Notes under the pieces: generated by a model
What the model was told of the DNA's origin: nothing
The model's database searches: none
Seen by the model: only the letters and a program-made list of their open reading frames with translations
Position numbers and translations under genes: made by a program
Assembly: GCA_041687015.1 (NCBI GenBank)
Contig: JAWLCT010000023.1
Span: 1-47,936, forward strand
Source of the DNA: JALOAT01 sp041687015
GTDB taxonomy: Bacteria > Pseudomonadota > Gammaproteobacteria > Thiohalomonadales > Thiohalomonadaceae
DNA length: 47,936 bases
Direction: 5' to 3'
In this document: one piece after another, positions 40,243-47,872 of the stretch
How the letters are laid out: each line of letters starts with the position of its first letter
Position numbering within the stretch: position 1 is the first letter of the stretch

Positions 40243-41610
40243 CTATCGCAGCACCAAGAACATCGCCCCGCCACGGCGCTGGATGTTGAGCAACAGCTCC
40301 CTGGACTTGCCGACGGCTTTGCGCAGGCCGCCCAGGTCGGCAACCGCCTGGCGGTTCGCCGAGAGGATGACGTCGCCCGGTCGCAGGCCGGCGCGCCAGG
40401 CGGGGCTGGCGGGGGCCACTTCCAGCACGATCACACCGTTGAGCTTGCCGTACAAAGGCATGCCTTCCACGATGTCGCCCACCACGGCGCCTGCCAGGCG
40501 CGGGTGTACCTTTTCGCCCTCGGTGACCACGGCCGGCGGCGCTTTCACTTCCGCCTTCAACAGCATGGATTTGCCGCCGCGATTAATGCGGATTTCCACC
40601 GTCTGGCCCACACGCAGCAGGCCCACGACATTGCGCATTTCCGCGGCACTGCCGATGTCACGGCCGTTCACGGAAAGAATCACGTCACCGCTGCGCAGGC
40701 CGGCCTTGTCTGCCGGTGAGCCCGGGGTGATCTCGGTCACCACGGCGCCACGCTGATCGGGAATGCCGAAGGCCGAGGCCAGATCGGGGGTGAGATCCTG
40801 GGCGGCGGCGCCCAGTTGGCCGCGGCGCACCTCGCCATGTTCCACCAGCTGCGCCATCACCTCGCGCGCCATGTTGATGGGAATGGCGAAACCGATACCC
40901 ACGTTACCGCCGCTGCGCGACAGGATGGCGGTGTTGATGCCCACCAGTTCACCACGCAGGTTCACCAGCGCACCGCCGGAATTGCCCGGGTTGATGGAGG
41001 CGTCGGTCTGGATGAAATCCTCGTAGCCCTCGATACCCAGGCCTGTGCGTCCCAGGGCGCTGACGATGCCCGAGGTCACGGTCTGGCCCAGGCCGAAGGG
41101 GTTGCCCACCGCCACCACGAAGTCGCCGACGCGCAGCCCGTCGGAATTGGCCAGGGGCAGGGCGGCCAGCTTGTCCGGAGTCACCTTGATCACGGCCACG
41201 TCGGTTTCCGGGTCCGAACCCACCAGCTCTGCCATCAGGCTGCGCCCGTCGGCCAAATTCACGGAAATCTCCACGGCGCGATCAATCACGTGATGGTTGG
41301 TGATGATGTACCCCTGCTTCGCATCCACGATGACGCCGGAGCCCAGGCTTTGTGCAAAGCGCTCGCGCGGCTGTTGGGGCAAATCGAAGAAATGCCGGAA
41401 GAAGGGATCGGAGAACAGCGGGTGCTGCTGCTGGGGCACCCGTGTGCGGGTGAAGATGTTCACCACCCCGGGCACGGTGCGCTCCAGCATGGGCGCGAGG
41501 GTGGGCAGCGGCTGACCCTGGCTGTCGAGCGCGGGCAGTGCAGCCTGTGCACTGCCTGCGGCGAAGGCCAGTGCACCGGCCAGCAAAACGGAACGAAACG
41601 AATGGGACAT
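40243..41610 (-). CDS. degQ: DegQ/Do-type periplasmic serine endoprotease
   Basis: The 455-residue protease degrades misfolded envelope proteins. It has a signal peptide (cleavage near 23, SAQAALP), then a trypsin-like domain with catalytic H107 (TNHHVI), D137 (ETDVAV) and S211 (NPGNSGGAL), and two PDZ domains (about 260-350 and 365-455) with RAGLRPGDVIL-type carboxylate-binding loops. The length fits DegQ. It is the last gene of a stress operon, starting ten bases after the second hsp20; transcription with cytoplasmic chaperones is uncommon for degQ. Confidence 0.93.
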   Translation of the reverse strand: MSHSFRSVLLAGALAFAAGSAQAALPALDSQGQPLPTLAPMLERTVPGVVNIFTRTRVPQQQHPLFSDPFFRHFFDLPQQPRERFAQSLGSGVIVDAKQGYIITNHHVIDRAVEISVNLADGRSLMAELVGSDPETDVAVIKVTPDKLAALPLANSDGLRVGDFVVAVGNPFGLGQTVTSGIVSALGRTGLGIEGYEDFIQTDASINPGNSGGALVNLRGELVGINTAILSRSGGNVGIGFAIPINMAREVMAQLVEHGEVRRGQLGAAAQDLTPDLASAFGIPDQRGAVVTEITPGSPADKAGLRSGDVILSVNGRDIGSAAEMRNVVGLLRVGQTVEIRINRGGKSMLLKAEVKAPPAVVTEGEKVHPRLAGAVVGDIVEGMPLYGKLNGVIVLEVAPASPAWRAGLRPGDVILSANRQAVADLGGLRKAVGKSRELLLNIQRRGGAMFLVLR

Positions 41611-41620
41611 TGACGACCTT

Positions 41621-42121
41621 TCAGTCCACCTGGACCTTGATGCGCCGGCGGGTGCCGGTCGTGAGTTTGGGAAGGAACACGCGCAGCACGCCGCTCTTGT
41701 AGGCGGCCCGGGTGCGTGCCTCGTCCACCTCCGCCGGCAGCGGGATGGCGCGTTCGAAGCGCCCGTAAGCGCTCTCCATCATGATGTAGTGACCACCGGT
41801 TTCCTCGCGCTGCACACGCTTTTCACCGCGCAGCACCAGCAGTCGCCTGTCGACCACAGTCAGTTCGAAGTCCTCGCTGTCCATGCCCGGGGCCTCCACC
41901 CGCACCACCACCTGGTCCTCTTCCTCGCGCACATCGGCGGCCAGCAGACCCCAACGCGAGCTGTACAACGCCACCTGATCCTCCGCCGTCTGCACGTCGC
42001 GCCGCGCGGGTGAGAAGCGGGTCAGGGCCTGGGCTGTGCGCTCGCGTAATTCCTGCCAGCCTTCGCTCAGATTCTCGAAGGCACGGTGAATGCCGTTACG
42101 CAGTTGTTCCAGTGTGCTCAT
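41621..42121 (-). CDS. Hsp20/alpha-crystallin small heat shock protein (long form)
   Basis: The 166-residue protein has a helical N-terminal arm of about 55 residues (EQLRNGIHRAFENLSEGWQE), an alpha-crystallin domain from about 60 to 155 (ADVREEEDQVVVRVEAPGMDSEDFE) and the conserved AAYKSGVLRVFLPK motif near the end. The usual I-x-I/V tail is represented by IKVQVD. The N-terminal arm differs from that of the other hsp20 in this cluster, so the two probably form different oligomers. It lies between cbpA and degQ. Confidence 0.9.
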   Translation of the reverse strand: MSTLEQLRNGIHRAFENLSEGWQELRERTAQALTRFSPARRDVQTAEDQVALYSSRWGLLAADVREEEDQVVVRVEAPGMDSEDFELTVVDRRLLVLRGEKRVQREETGGHYIMMESAYGRFERAIPLPAEVDEARTRAAYKSGVLRVFLPKLTTGTRRRIKVQVD

Positions 42122-42198
42122 GGCGGTCTCCTTCGTTGTTATGTTGAGGGGAAACCCTGGGTTTGGATTACCACACCCGGCGTGAGTTCAACGCGGCG

Positions 42199-43149
42199 TC
42201 ACACGCCCAGGTGGGCGCGCGGGTTAAACGGCATCGCCTGGGCCATTTCCCGGTAAAACTTGCGCTTGGCGTCGGTATCGGCGGGCGGAGTGACCACTTG
42301 CAACACCAGGTACTGGTCACCGGCGGGCTGGCCCGGCAGGCCGCGCCCCTTGAGGCGCAGCCTCTGGCCGCTGCGCGCCCCGGCGGGGACTTTGGCCTCC
42401 ACCGTGCCGCCCAGGGTGGGCACCGCCACGGTGGCGCCGAGGGCCGCTTCCCACGGTGCGAGGGGCAGGTCGAGGTAGATGTCGCGCCCCTCCACGCGGA
42501 ACAGCCGATGCGGTGCGATTTCCACTTCCAGGTACAAATCGCCGCGCTTGCCCCCGGCCGGGCCGGTGCTGCCCTGCTCGGGCAAACGGATCTGCCGGCC
42601 TTCGGTGATGCCCGCGGGGATGCGCACCTTCAGGGTGTGGGTGCGGGTGACCACCCGGCCCATGCGGTCCAGTTCGGGCCGCTCCAGCTTCACCTGCTTG
42701 GTGGCGCCGTGAAAGGCCTCGTCCAGTGTGACCTGGATGCGGGCGTGGTGATCCTCGCCACGCAGGTGCATGCCTGGGCCGCGCGTGCGCGCGCCGGTTC
42801 CGAAGGGACTGGCGTTGCCGAACAGGCTTTCGAAGAAATCACTGAAACTGGAGGGGCCGGCGCCGAAACCGCCGCCGGTGAATTCGAAACCGTGGTCCCA
42901 GCCCGGAGGCGGACGGAATTCCTGGCCGGACTGCCAGCCGCTGCCCAGGCGGTCATAGGCGGCGCGCTTCTCCGGGTCCTGCAGCACCTCGTGGGCCTCG
43001 TTGACCTCCTTGAAACGTTCCTCCGCGTCGGGCTCCTTGCTGACGTCCGGGTGGTATTTGCGCGCAAGCCGCCGGTACGCCTTCTTGATGTCGTCCTGGG
43101 TGGCGCTCCGTTCGAGACCGAGGATTTTGTAGTAGTCCTTGTATTCCAT
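42199..43149 (-). CDS. cbpA: DnaJ-like co-chaperone CbpA
   Basis: The 316-residue protein has a J domain at 1-70 with the HPD motif (KYHPDVSKEPDAEERFKEVN, HPD near 33-35), a Gly/Phe-rich linker (GGGFGAGPSSFSDFFESLFG), and two DnaJ C-terminal beta domains without the zinc-finger region. This is the CbpA arrangement. It stimulates DnaK ATPase and may bind curved DNA. It lies between the two hsp20 genes on the same strand. Confidence 0.92.
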   Translation of the reverse strand: MEYKDYYKILGLERSATQDDIKKAYRRLARKYHPDVSKEPDAEERFKEVNEAHEVLQDPEKRAAYDRLGSGWQSGQEFRPPPGWDHGFEFTGGGFGAGPSSFSDFFESLFGNASPFGTGARTRGPGMHLRGEDHHARIQVTLDEAFHGATKQVKLERPELDRMGRVVTRTHTLKVRIPAGITEGRQIRLPEQGSTGPAGGKRGDLYLEVEIAPHRLFRVEGRDIYLDLPLAPWEAALGATVAVPTLGGTVEAKVPAGARSGQRLRLKGRGLPGQPAGDQYLVLQVVTPPADTDAKRKFYREMAQAMPFNPRAHLGV

Positions 43150-43200
43150 GCACGCCCCTTGGGCAGGGCGGGGCGGGCCCCGCCCTGCGCCGTCCTACCG

Positions 43201-43635
43201 TTACTGTGCCTGGACGCTGATCTTCCGCGGCTGCAGTTTTTCGTGCTTGGGCACGCGGATCTCGAGAACGCCGTGCTGGGACTTGGCCGCGATGTGCTCG
43301 ATGTCGGCCGTGTCCGGCAGGGTGAAACGGCGGAAGAAGCTGCCGTACACGCGCTCCACGCGCTTGTAGCCGTCACGCTGCTCCTTTTTCTCGGTGTCGC
43401 GCTCACCCTTGATGACCAGCATGCCGTTCTCGGTGTGCACGTCGATGTTCTTGGGGTCCACGCCCGGGACGTCGGCGGTGATAACGAAGCAGTCGTTCTC
43501 CTCGCGCACATCCACGGCGGGCACCCAGTCGCTGGCGGTCACGCCCTCTTCCGGGGCCTGGCCGCCGGCACGCTCCATCTCGCGGCGGATCTGATCAAAC
43601 AGGGTCCAGGGGTCAGTGGTACGCATCAGTGCCAT
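43201..43635 (-). CDS. Hsp20/alpha-crystallin small heat shock protein (short form)
   Basis: The 144 residues form a classical class A/B small heat shock protein: a short N-terminal arm, an alpha-crystallin domain from about 38 (VPAVDVREENDCFVITADVPG) to 133, with KSQHGVLEIRVPK near 120 and a RKISVQ (I-x-V) tail that docks neighbouring dimers. AGGAG lies just upstream. It is the first gene of hsp20-cbpA-hsp20-degQ and lies behind a heat-shock-like promoter. Confidence 0.93.
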   Translation of the reverse strand: MALMRTTDPWTLFDQIRREMERAGGQAPEEGVTASDWVPAVDVREENDCFVITADVPGVDPKNIDVHTENGMLVIKGERDTEKKEQRDGYKRVERVYGSFFRRFTLPDTADIEHIAAKSQHGVLEIRVPKHEKLQPRKISVQAQ

Positions 43636-43675
43636 GGTTGTCTCCTTTCACTGGCTCAGTGGCTTTGTCCTTCAT

Positions 43676-43701
43676 ATATGTGCAGCCCGAGCGCTTCTCA
43701 A
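43676..43701 (-). promoter_or_regulatory. Possible sigma-32 promoter of the chaperone operon
   Basis: On the minus strand TTGAG (43701-43697) and CACATAT (43682-43676) are 14 bases apart, close to the sigma-32 pattern TTGAA, N13-14, CCCCATNT. It lies 41 bases before the hsp20 ATG. The -10 element has only one of the usual run of cytosines, so a sigma-70 reading (TTGAGA...CATATA) is also possible. Confidence 0.45.
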
Positions 43702-43837
43702 TCGTGCCGAGGACACGCCGGGCGATCCGCTCGGCCAGCGGTCGGCCGGCGGTCCGGCCGGCTTCCTGTGAAGCCGGTTTGCGGCCGAGCGAGCGCTCAC
43801 TGTTAGTCTGGAGCGCGAAAACAGGGAAAAATAAGGA

Positions 43838-43853
43838 ACACTAGATATTGTGT
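43838..43853. promoter_or_regulatory. NrdR box 1 (distal)
   Basis: ACACTAGATATTGTGT is a 16-base match to the NrdR-box consensus acaCwAtATaTwGtgt with a near-perfect dyad. NrdR is the nucleotide-sensing repressor of ribonucleotide reductase genes. It lies 309 bases before nrdJa and about 200 bases from the divergent hsp20 start, far from the nrdJa promoter. Confidence 0.75.
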
Positions 43854-44044
43854 TTGTTACGCGGGTTCAAAAGCGGCGGCTATGTCCCTGAGGAGACTTG
43901 CTTTTTGTCGTGGTTCGCTTGCCAAAACATCCAATAAACGGCCCTGAATTTTGCGGCGCATGTGTGCAACACATTGGCGAGTAACACATTTTTCTCATTC
44001 GTCAAGAAAAGCTGCGAAAAATCCGGGGCAGGGCATTTTTTCAT
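43854..44044. other. AT-richer spacer between the two NrdR boxes
   Basis: I see no gene here. The segment is rich in short A/T runs (GAAAAGCTGCGAAAAATCC region, 44000-44040) and may be bent, which would help looping between the two NrdR boxes. No further regulator site is clear. Confidence 0.35.
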
Positions 44045-44072
44045 TTGACTCGCTGGAAACGCCTCGTAGAAT
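44045..44072 (+). promoter_or_regulatory. Sigma-70 promoter of nrdJab
   Basis: TTGACT (44045-44050) and TAGAAT (44067-44072) are each 5 of 6 matches, with a 16-base spacer. The start point would be near 44079, directly before NrdR box 2. This is the best promoter in the window. Confidence 0.7.
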
Positions 44073-44084
44073 GGCGGGCCATCC

Positions 44085-44100
44085 ACACAAGATATTGTGT
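44085..44100. promoter_or_regulatory. NrdR box 2 (proximal)
   Basis: ACACAAGATATTGTGT matches the NrdR-box consensus closely and shares 15 of 16 bases with box 1. It lies just downstream of the predicted start point, where a bound repressor would block promoter escape. Confidence 0.8.
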
Positions 44101-44146
44101 ATCCCGCTCGGATGCGAACAACGATAAAAGCCTGAAGGGAGACCTA

Positions 44147-46306
44147 GTGAGCAAGCACTCCGCCCATCTCAAAGCCGTTCCGACCACTGTGACCGAGATC
44201 CCTTTCCAGCCTGCGTCCGCCGATATCTGGGACAAGAAATACCGCCTCAAGACCAAGAGCGGCGAACCCATCGACGTCACCATGGACGACACCTACCAGC
44301 GTGTCGCCCGCGCTATTGCCGAGGTGGAAACCACCCCCGAGAAGCGCGAGGAGTGGTTCGAGAAATTCCTGTGGGCTCTGCGCCGCGGCGCCATCCCCGC
44401 CGGCCGCATCACCTCCAACGCCGGCGCCCAGGCCTATAAGCCCGCCACCTCCACCATCAACTGCACCGTGTCGGGCACCATCACCGACTCCATGGACGAC
44501 ATCCTGCAGAAGGTCCACGAGGCGGGGCTGACGCTGAAGGCCGGCTGCGGCATCGGCTACGAGTTCAGCACCCTGCGCCCCAAGGGCGCCTTCGTGGCCG
44601 GCGCGGGCGCCTACACCTCGGGCCCGCTGTCGTTCATGGATATCTACGACAAGATGTGTTTCACCGTGTCGTCCGCCGGCGGTCGCCGTGGCGCCCAGAT
44701 GGCCACCTTCGACGTGGGCCATCCCGACGTGGCCGACTTCATCCGCGCCAAGCGCGAGGACGGCCGCCTGCGCCAGTTCAACCTGTCGCTGCTGGTCACC
44801 CGCGACTTCATGGAAGCGGTGAAGAACGACGACCTGTGGCAGCTGGCCTTCCCACTCACCGAAAAGGAAGTGGAAGTCGACGCCATCGATCTCGCCAACG
44901 CCACCGACGTGGTGTGGCGCGAGTGGCCCACCACCCGCAACTACATCGTCAACGAGGAAGGCCTGGTCGCCTGCAAGGTCTACAAGACCATCAAGGCCCG
45001 TCGTCTGTGGGACCTCATCATGTCCTCCACCTACGACTACGCCGAGCCCGGCTTCATCCTCATCGACCAGTACAACGACATGAACAACAACTGGTGGTGC
45101 GAGAACATCCGCGCCACCAATCCCTGCGGCGAGCAAGGCCTGCCCCCCTACGGCGCCTGCCTGCTCGGCTCCATCAATCTCACCAACTTCGTGCTGGACC
45201 CGTTCACGCCGAAGGCGCGCTTCGACTGGGAAAACTTCCGCGAAGCCGTGGCCGTGTTCACGCGCATGCTCGACAACGTGGTGGAGATCAACGGCCTGCC
45301 GTTGGAACAGCAGCGCAGGGAAATCGAACAGAAACGCCGCCACGGCATGGGTTATCTGGGCCTCGGCTCCACGCTCACCATGCTGCGCATGAAATATGGC
45401 GAAGCCGACTCCCTGGAATTCACCGAGCGTGTCACCCGTGAAATGGCCATGGTGGGCTGGCGCACGGGCCTGGAGCTGGCCAAGGAAAAAGGTCCCGCGC
45501 CCATCATGGAACAGGACTTCGCAATCACCGCCGACATGCTGCGCAAGCGCCCCGAGCTGAAGCGCGACGGCTACAAGCTTGGCGACAAGCTCAAGGGTAA
45601 GGTGTTGCACGCGCGCTACAGCCGCTACATGCAGAAGGTCGCCGAAGTGGACGCCGAACTGGTGGACGAACTGTCCGTGGTCGGCGCCCGTTTCACGCAT
45701 CACAGCTCCATTGCGCCCACGGGCACCATCTCGCTGTCGCTGGCCAACAACGCCAGCAACGGCATCGAGCCCAGCTTCGCGCACCACTACGCGCGCAACG
45801 TGATCCGCGAAGGCAAGAAGTCCAAGGAAAAGGTGGACGTGTTCTCCTTCGAGCTGCTGGCCTACCGGCACCTGGTCAACCCCAAGGCCATGCCCTACAG
45901 CCAGAACCCGGACGAACAACTGCCCGACTACTTCATCGCCGCCGAGCAGGTGAGCCCCAAGCAGCACGTGGACGTGCAGGCCGCCGCGCAGAAGTGGATC
46001 GACTCATCCATTTCCAAAACCGCAAACGTCCCCACGGAATTCCCCTTCGAGGAATTCAAGGACATCTACATGTACGCCTACGACCAGGGCCTGAAGGGCT
46101 GCACCACCTTCCGCTACAACCCTGAGGCGTTCCAGGGCGTGTTGGTGAAGGACTCCGATCTGGAAAAGACCACCTACACCTTCCAGCTGGACGACGGCAG
46201 TGTGATCGAGCTGAAGGGCAACGACGAGATCGAATACGACGGCGAGATCCACACTGCCGCGAACTTATACGATGCCCTTAAAGAGGGGTACTATGGAAAA
46301 TTCTGA
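44147..46306 (+). CDS. nrdJ: B12-dependent ribonucleotide reductase, large part NrdJa (GTG start)
   Basis: This class II reductase makes deoxyribonucleotides with adenosylcobalamin and works with or without oxygen. The 719 residues cover the catalytic barrel: NAGAQAYKPATSTINCTVSG near 78-97 and the thiyl-radical cysteine C327 in NPCGEQG. The start is GTG at 44147 after GGGAG; the frame is open farther up to the promoter but has no translation signal there. The C-terminal part with the redox cysteines is missing and is encoded by the next gene, as in the split NrdJab of Pseudomonas aeruginosa. No ATP-cone is obvious at the N-terminus. Confidence 0.93.
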   Translation: MSKHSAHLKAVPTTVTEIPFQPASADIWDKKYRLKTKSGEPIDVTMDDTYQRVARAIAEVETTPEKREEWFEKFLWALRRGAIPAGRITSNAGAQAYKPATSTINCTVSGTITDSMDDILQKVHEAGLTLKAGCGIGYEFSTLRPKGAFVAGAGAYTSGPLSFMDIYDKMCFTVSSAGGRRGAQMATFDVGHPDVADFIRAKREDGRLRQFNLSLLVTRDFMEAVKNDDLWQLAFPLTEKEVEVDAIDLANATDVVWREWPTTRNYIVNEEGLVACKVYKTIKARRLWDLIMSSTYDYAEPGFILIDQYNDMNNNWWCENIRATNPCGEQGLPPYGACLLGSINLTNFVLDPFTPKARFDWENFREAVAVFTRMLDNVVEINGLPLEQQRREIEQKRRHGMGYLGLGSTLTMLRMKYGEADSLEFTERVTREMAMVGWRTGLELAKEKGPAPIMEQDFAITADMLRKRPELKRDGYKLGDKLKGKVLHARYSRYMQKVAEVDAELVDELSVVGARFTHHSSIAPTGTISLSLANNASNGIEPSFAHHYARNVIREGKKSKEKVDVFSFELLAYRHLVNPKAMPYSQNPDEQLPDYFIAAEQVSPKQHVDVQAAAQKWIDSSISKTANVPTEFPFEEFKDIYMYAYDQGLKGCTTFRYNPEAFQGVLVKDSDLEKTTYTFQLDDGSVIELKGNDEIEYDGEIHTAANLYDALKEGYYGKF

Positions 46307-46335
46307 CTACATTGGTGGGGTATTGGCTGCTCCCC

Positions 46336-46362
46336 TGTAGGAGCGGCCTCAGGCCGCGAACC
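46336..46362 (+). repeat. REP-like palindrome between nrdJa and nrdJb
   Basis: TGTAGGAGCGGCCTCAGGCC begins at 46336 and continues GCGAACC; GCGGCCTCAGGCCGC within it is a perfect hairpin. It is a single copy of the same family nested in elements 5 and 8. It lies 30 bases after the nrdJa stop and 86 bases before nrdJb. Confidence 0.85.
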
Positions 46363-46447
46363 ACCAGAACCCCGCTGTCTCGACAGCGCGAATAACGCAG
46401 AAACCGCCCGCCGCTTCAACGCAGCGGGCCGAAGGGAGCCCCAAACA

Positions 46448-47161
46448 ATGGCAGTAAAAATCGACAAGAAGATCGTCGGCTACAGCGTCCACAAAGAAGA
46501 TGAGACCAAGCCAGCCGAAACCAAATCCGATGCAAAAGCAGTCGCCAAACCCGCGAGCGCCGACAACGTCGTCCACCTCACCGAAAAACTCGAACGCCCC
46601 GAAATGCTCCTGGGTTCCACCTACAAGGTGAAGACGCCGCTCACTGAGCACGCGCTCTACATCACCATCAACGACATCATCCTCAACGCCGGCACCGAAC
46701 ACGAACTGCGCCGTCCGTTCGAAGTGTTCATCAACTCCAAGAGCATGGAACACTTCCAGTGGATCGTCGCCCTCACGCGCATCATCTCCGCCGTGTTCCG
46801 CAAAGGCGGCGACGTCACCTTCCTAGTGGAAGAACTGCGCTCCGTGTTCGACCCCCGCGGCGGCTACTTCAAAAAAGGCGGCAAATACATGCCCTCCCTG
46901 GTGGCCGAAATCGGCGACGTCATCGAATCCCACATGCGCATGATCGGCCTGATCAAGAACGACGAGCTGGACGAACACCAGAAGAAACTCATCGAAGAAA
47001 AGCGCGCCCAGTACGAGTCCACGGTGAAGGAAGCCGAAGCCAAAGACCCGCAGGACTTCCCAGACGGCGCGCAGCTATGTGGCAAGTGCCACACCAAGGC
47101 GGTGATTCAGATGGATGGGTGTTTGACGTGTTTGAATTGTGGGGATTCGAAGTGCGGGTGA
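46448..47161 (+). CDS. B12-dependent ribonucleotide reductase, small part NrdJb
   Basis: The 237 residues complete the split class II reductase. An N-terminal charged segment (KEDETKPAETKSDAKAVAK) is followed by a TSCPD-like domain (about 50-150, with GTEHELRRPFEVFINSK and HMRMIGL) and a C-terminal cysteine tail CGKCHTKAVIQMDGCLTCLNCGD, thought to rereduce the active site and bind metal. In Pseudomonas NrdJb is required for activity with NrdJa. GGGAG precedes the ATG. Length and order match that system. Confidence 0.88.
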   Translation: MAVKIDKKIVGYSVHKEDETKPAETKSDAKAVAKPASADNVVHLTEKLERPEMLLGSTYKVKTPLTEHALYITINDIILNAGTEHELRRPFEVFINSKSMEHFQWIVALTRIISAVFRKGGDVTFLVEELRSVFDPRGGYFKKGGKYMPSLVAEIGDVIESHMRMIGLIKNDELDEHQKKLIEEKRAQYESTVKEAEAKDPQDFPDGAQLCGKCHTKAVIQMDGCLTCLNCGDSKCG

Positions 47162-47243
47162 TCCCTCGCGCATCGTTCTCCCGTTGACAGGAGGAATGGT
47201 CGTACCCACCAGAGTGTTCCCAACACACGGATCGTCCCGACCC

Positions 47244-47591
47244 ATGCGAAACGCCACGAGCCTCGATCCGCAGACCCGGGCCGCCTTGGCCGACTTCCGG
47301 TCAAGGCTCGTGCAGCGTTATGGCACGCGTGTGCGCGGCATCGTCCTGTTCGGCTCCCGCGCCCGCGGCGATCATCGGCCCGACAGCGATGCCGATGTGG
47401 CCGTATTCATGGGCGACACCCCCGATCCCATCAGTGACCAGATGGACATGGCCACTAAGGCCTACCATGTATTCCTCGCCGATGGCGTACTGATCCAGCC
47501 CTGGGTCCTCAAGGGTACGCCGGAGCAACCCGATTTCACGCATGCCGATCCCCTGCTCAAGGCGGTGCAGAGCGAAGGCATTCCGGTATGA
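47244..47591 (+). CDS. MNT-type minimal nucleotidyltransferase
   Basis: The 115-residue protein has the nucleotidyltransferase signature GSRARGDHRPDSDADVAVF (G-S then D-x-D) near residues 33-51. MNT proteins pair with HEPN proteins as toxin-antitoxin modules in which MNT AMPylates and neutralises the HEPN RNase. The ATG at 47244 fits the family N-terminus but has no ribosome site; an in-frame ATG at 47196 has AGGAGGA immediately before it, too close to be ideal, and would add 16 residues. It overlaps the HEPN-type frame by four bases (ATGA). Confidence 0.8.
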   Translation: MRNATSLDPQTRAALADFRSRLVQRYGTRVRGIVLFGSRARGDHRPDSDADVAVFMGDTPDPISDQMDMATKAYHVFLADGVLIQPWVLKGTPEQPDFTHADPLLKAVQSEGIPV

Positions 47592-47872
47592 CCGATGCGC
47601 GCCTTAAGGACAAGGCGGTACGCGGACTGGCGGCTGACAAACGGGCGTTAGCAGCGGGGCGCCTAAACGGCGGCCGATCATGGACAAAACCCCGCGCCGC
47701 GTATTCACCCTCCGTTTCATCTAAACCATTGAACCCATACACGATATTGGCGTCCTCACGCCCGCTATTAGGCCGCGCCTATTCCATTTCCGCGTTTACG
47801 CGGCAATCCTGCCGCCTATTTGCCCCCTCGCTATGTCGACCGAAGGTTGCTAACGTGCTGTTTCGGAAGTAA
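47588..47872 (+). pseudogene. Probably broken HEPN-domain gene
   Basis: The frame starts with ATGA overlap to the MNT gene and reads MTDARLKDKAVRGLAADKRA, the first helix of a HEPN domain. From about residue 28 the sequence no longer resembles HEPN: it becomes Ser/Pro/Arg-rich, lacks the second helix with AYYA, and the RxxxxH RNase motif is absent. The frame ends at 94 residues, whereas HEPN partners are usually 120-140. The junction near 47665-47680 suggests replacement or insertion of foreign sequence. It could still be expressed as a fusion peptide. Confidence 0.55.

Noticed and set aside
47184..47189. TTGACA before the MNT gene as a promoter
   Set aside because: No -10 box is found at 16-18 bases; the sequence overlaps the AGGAGGA purine run and is probably chance.
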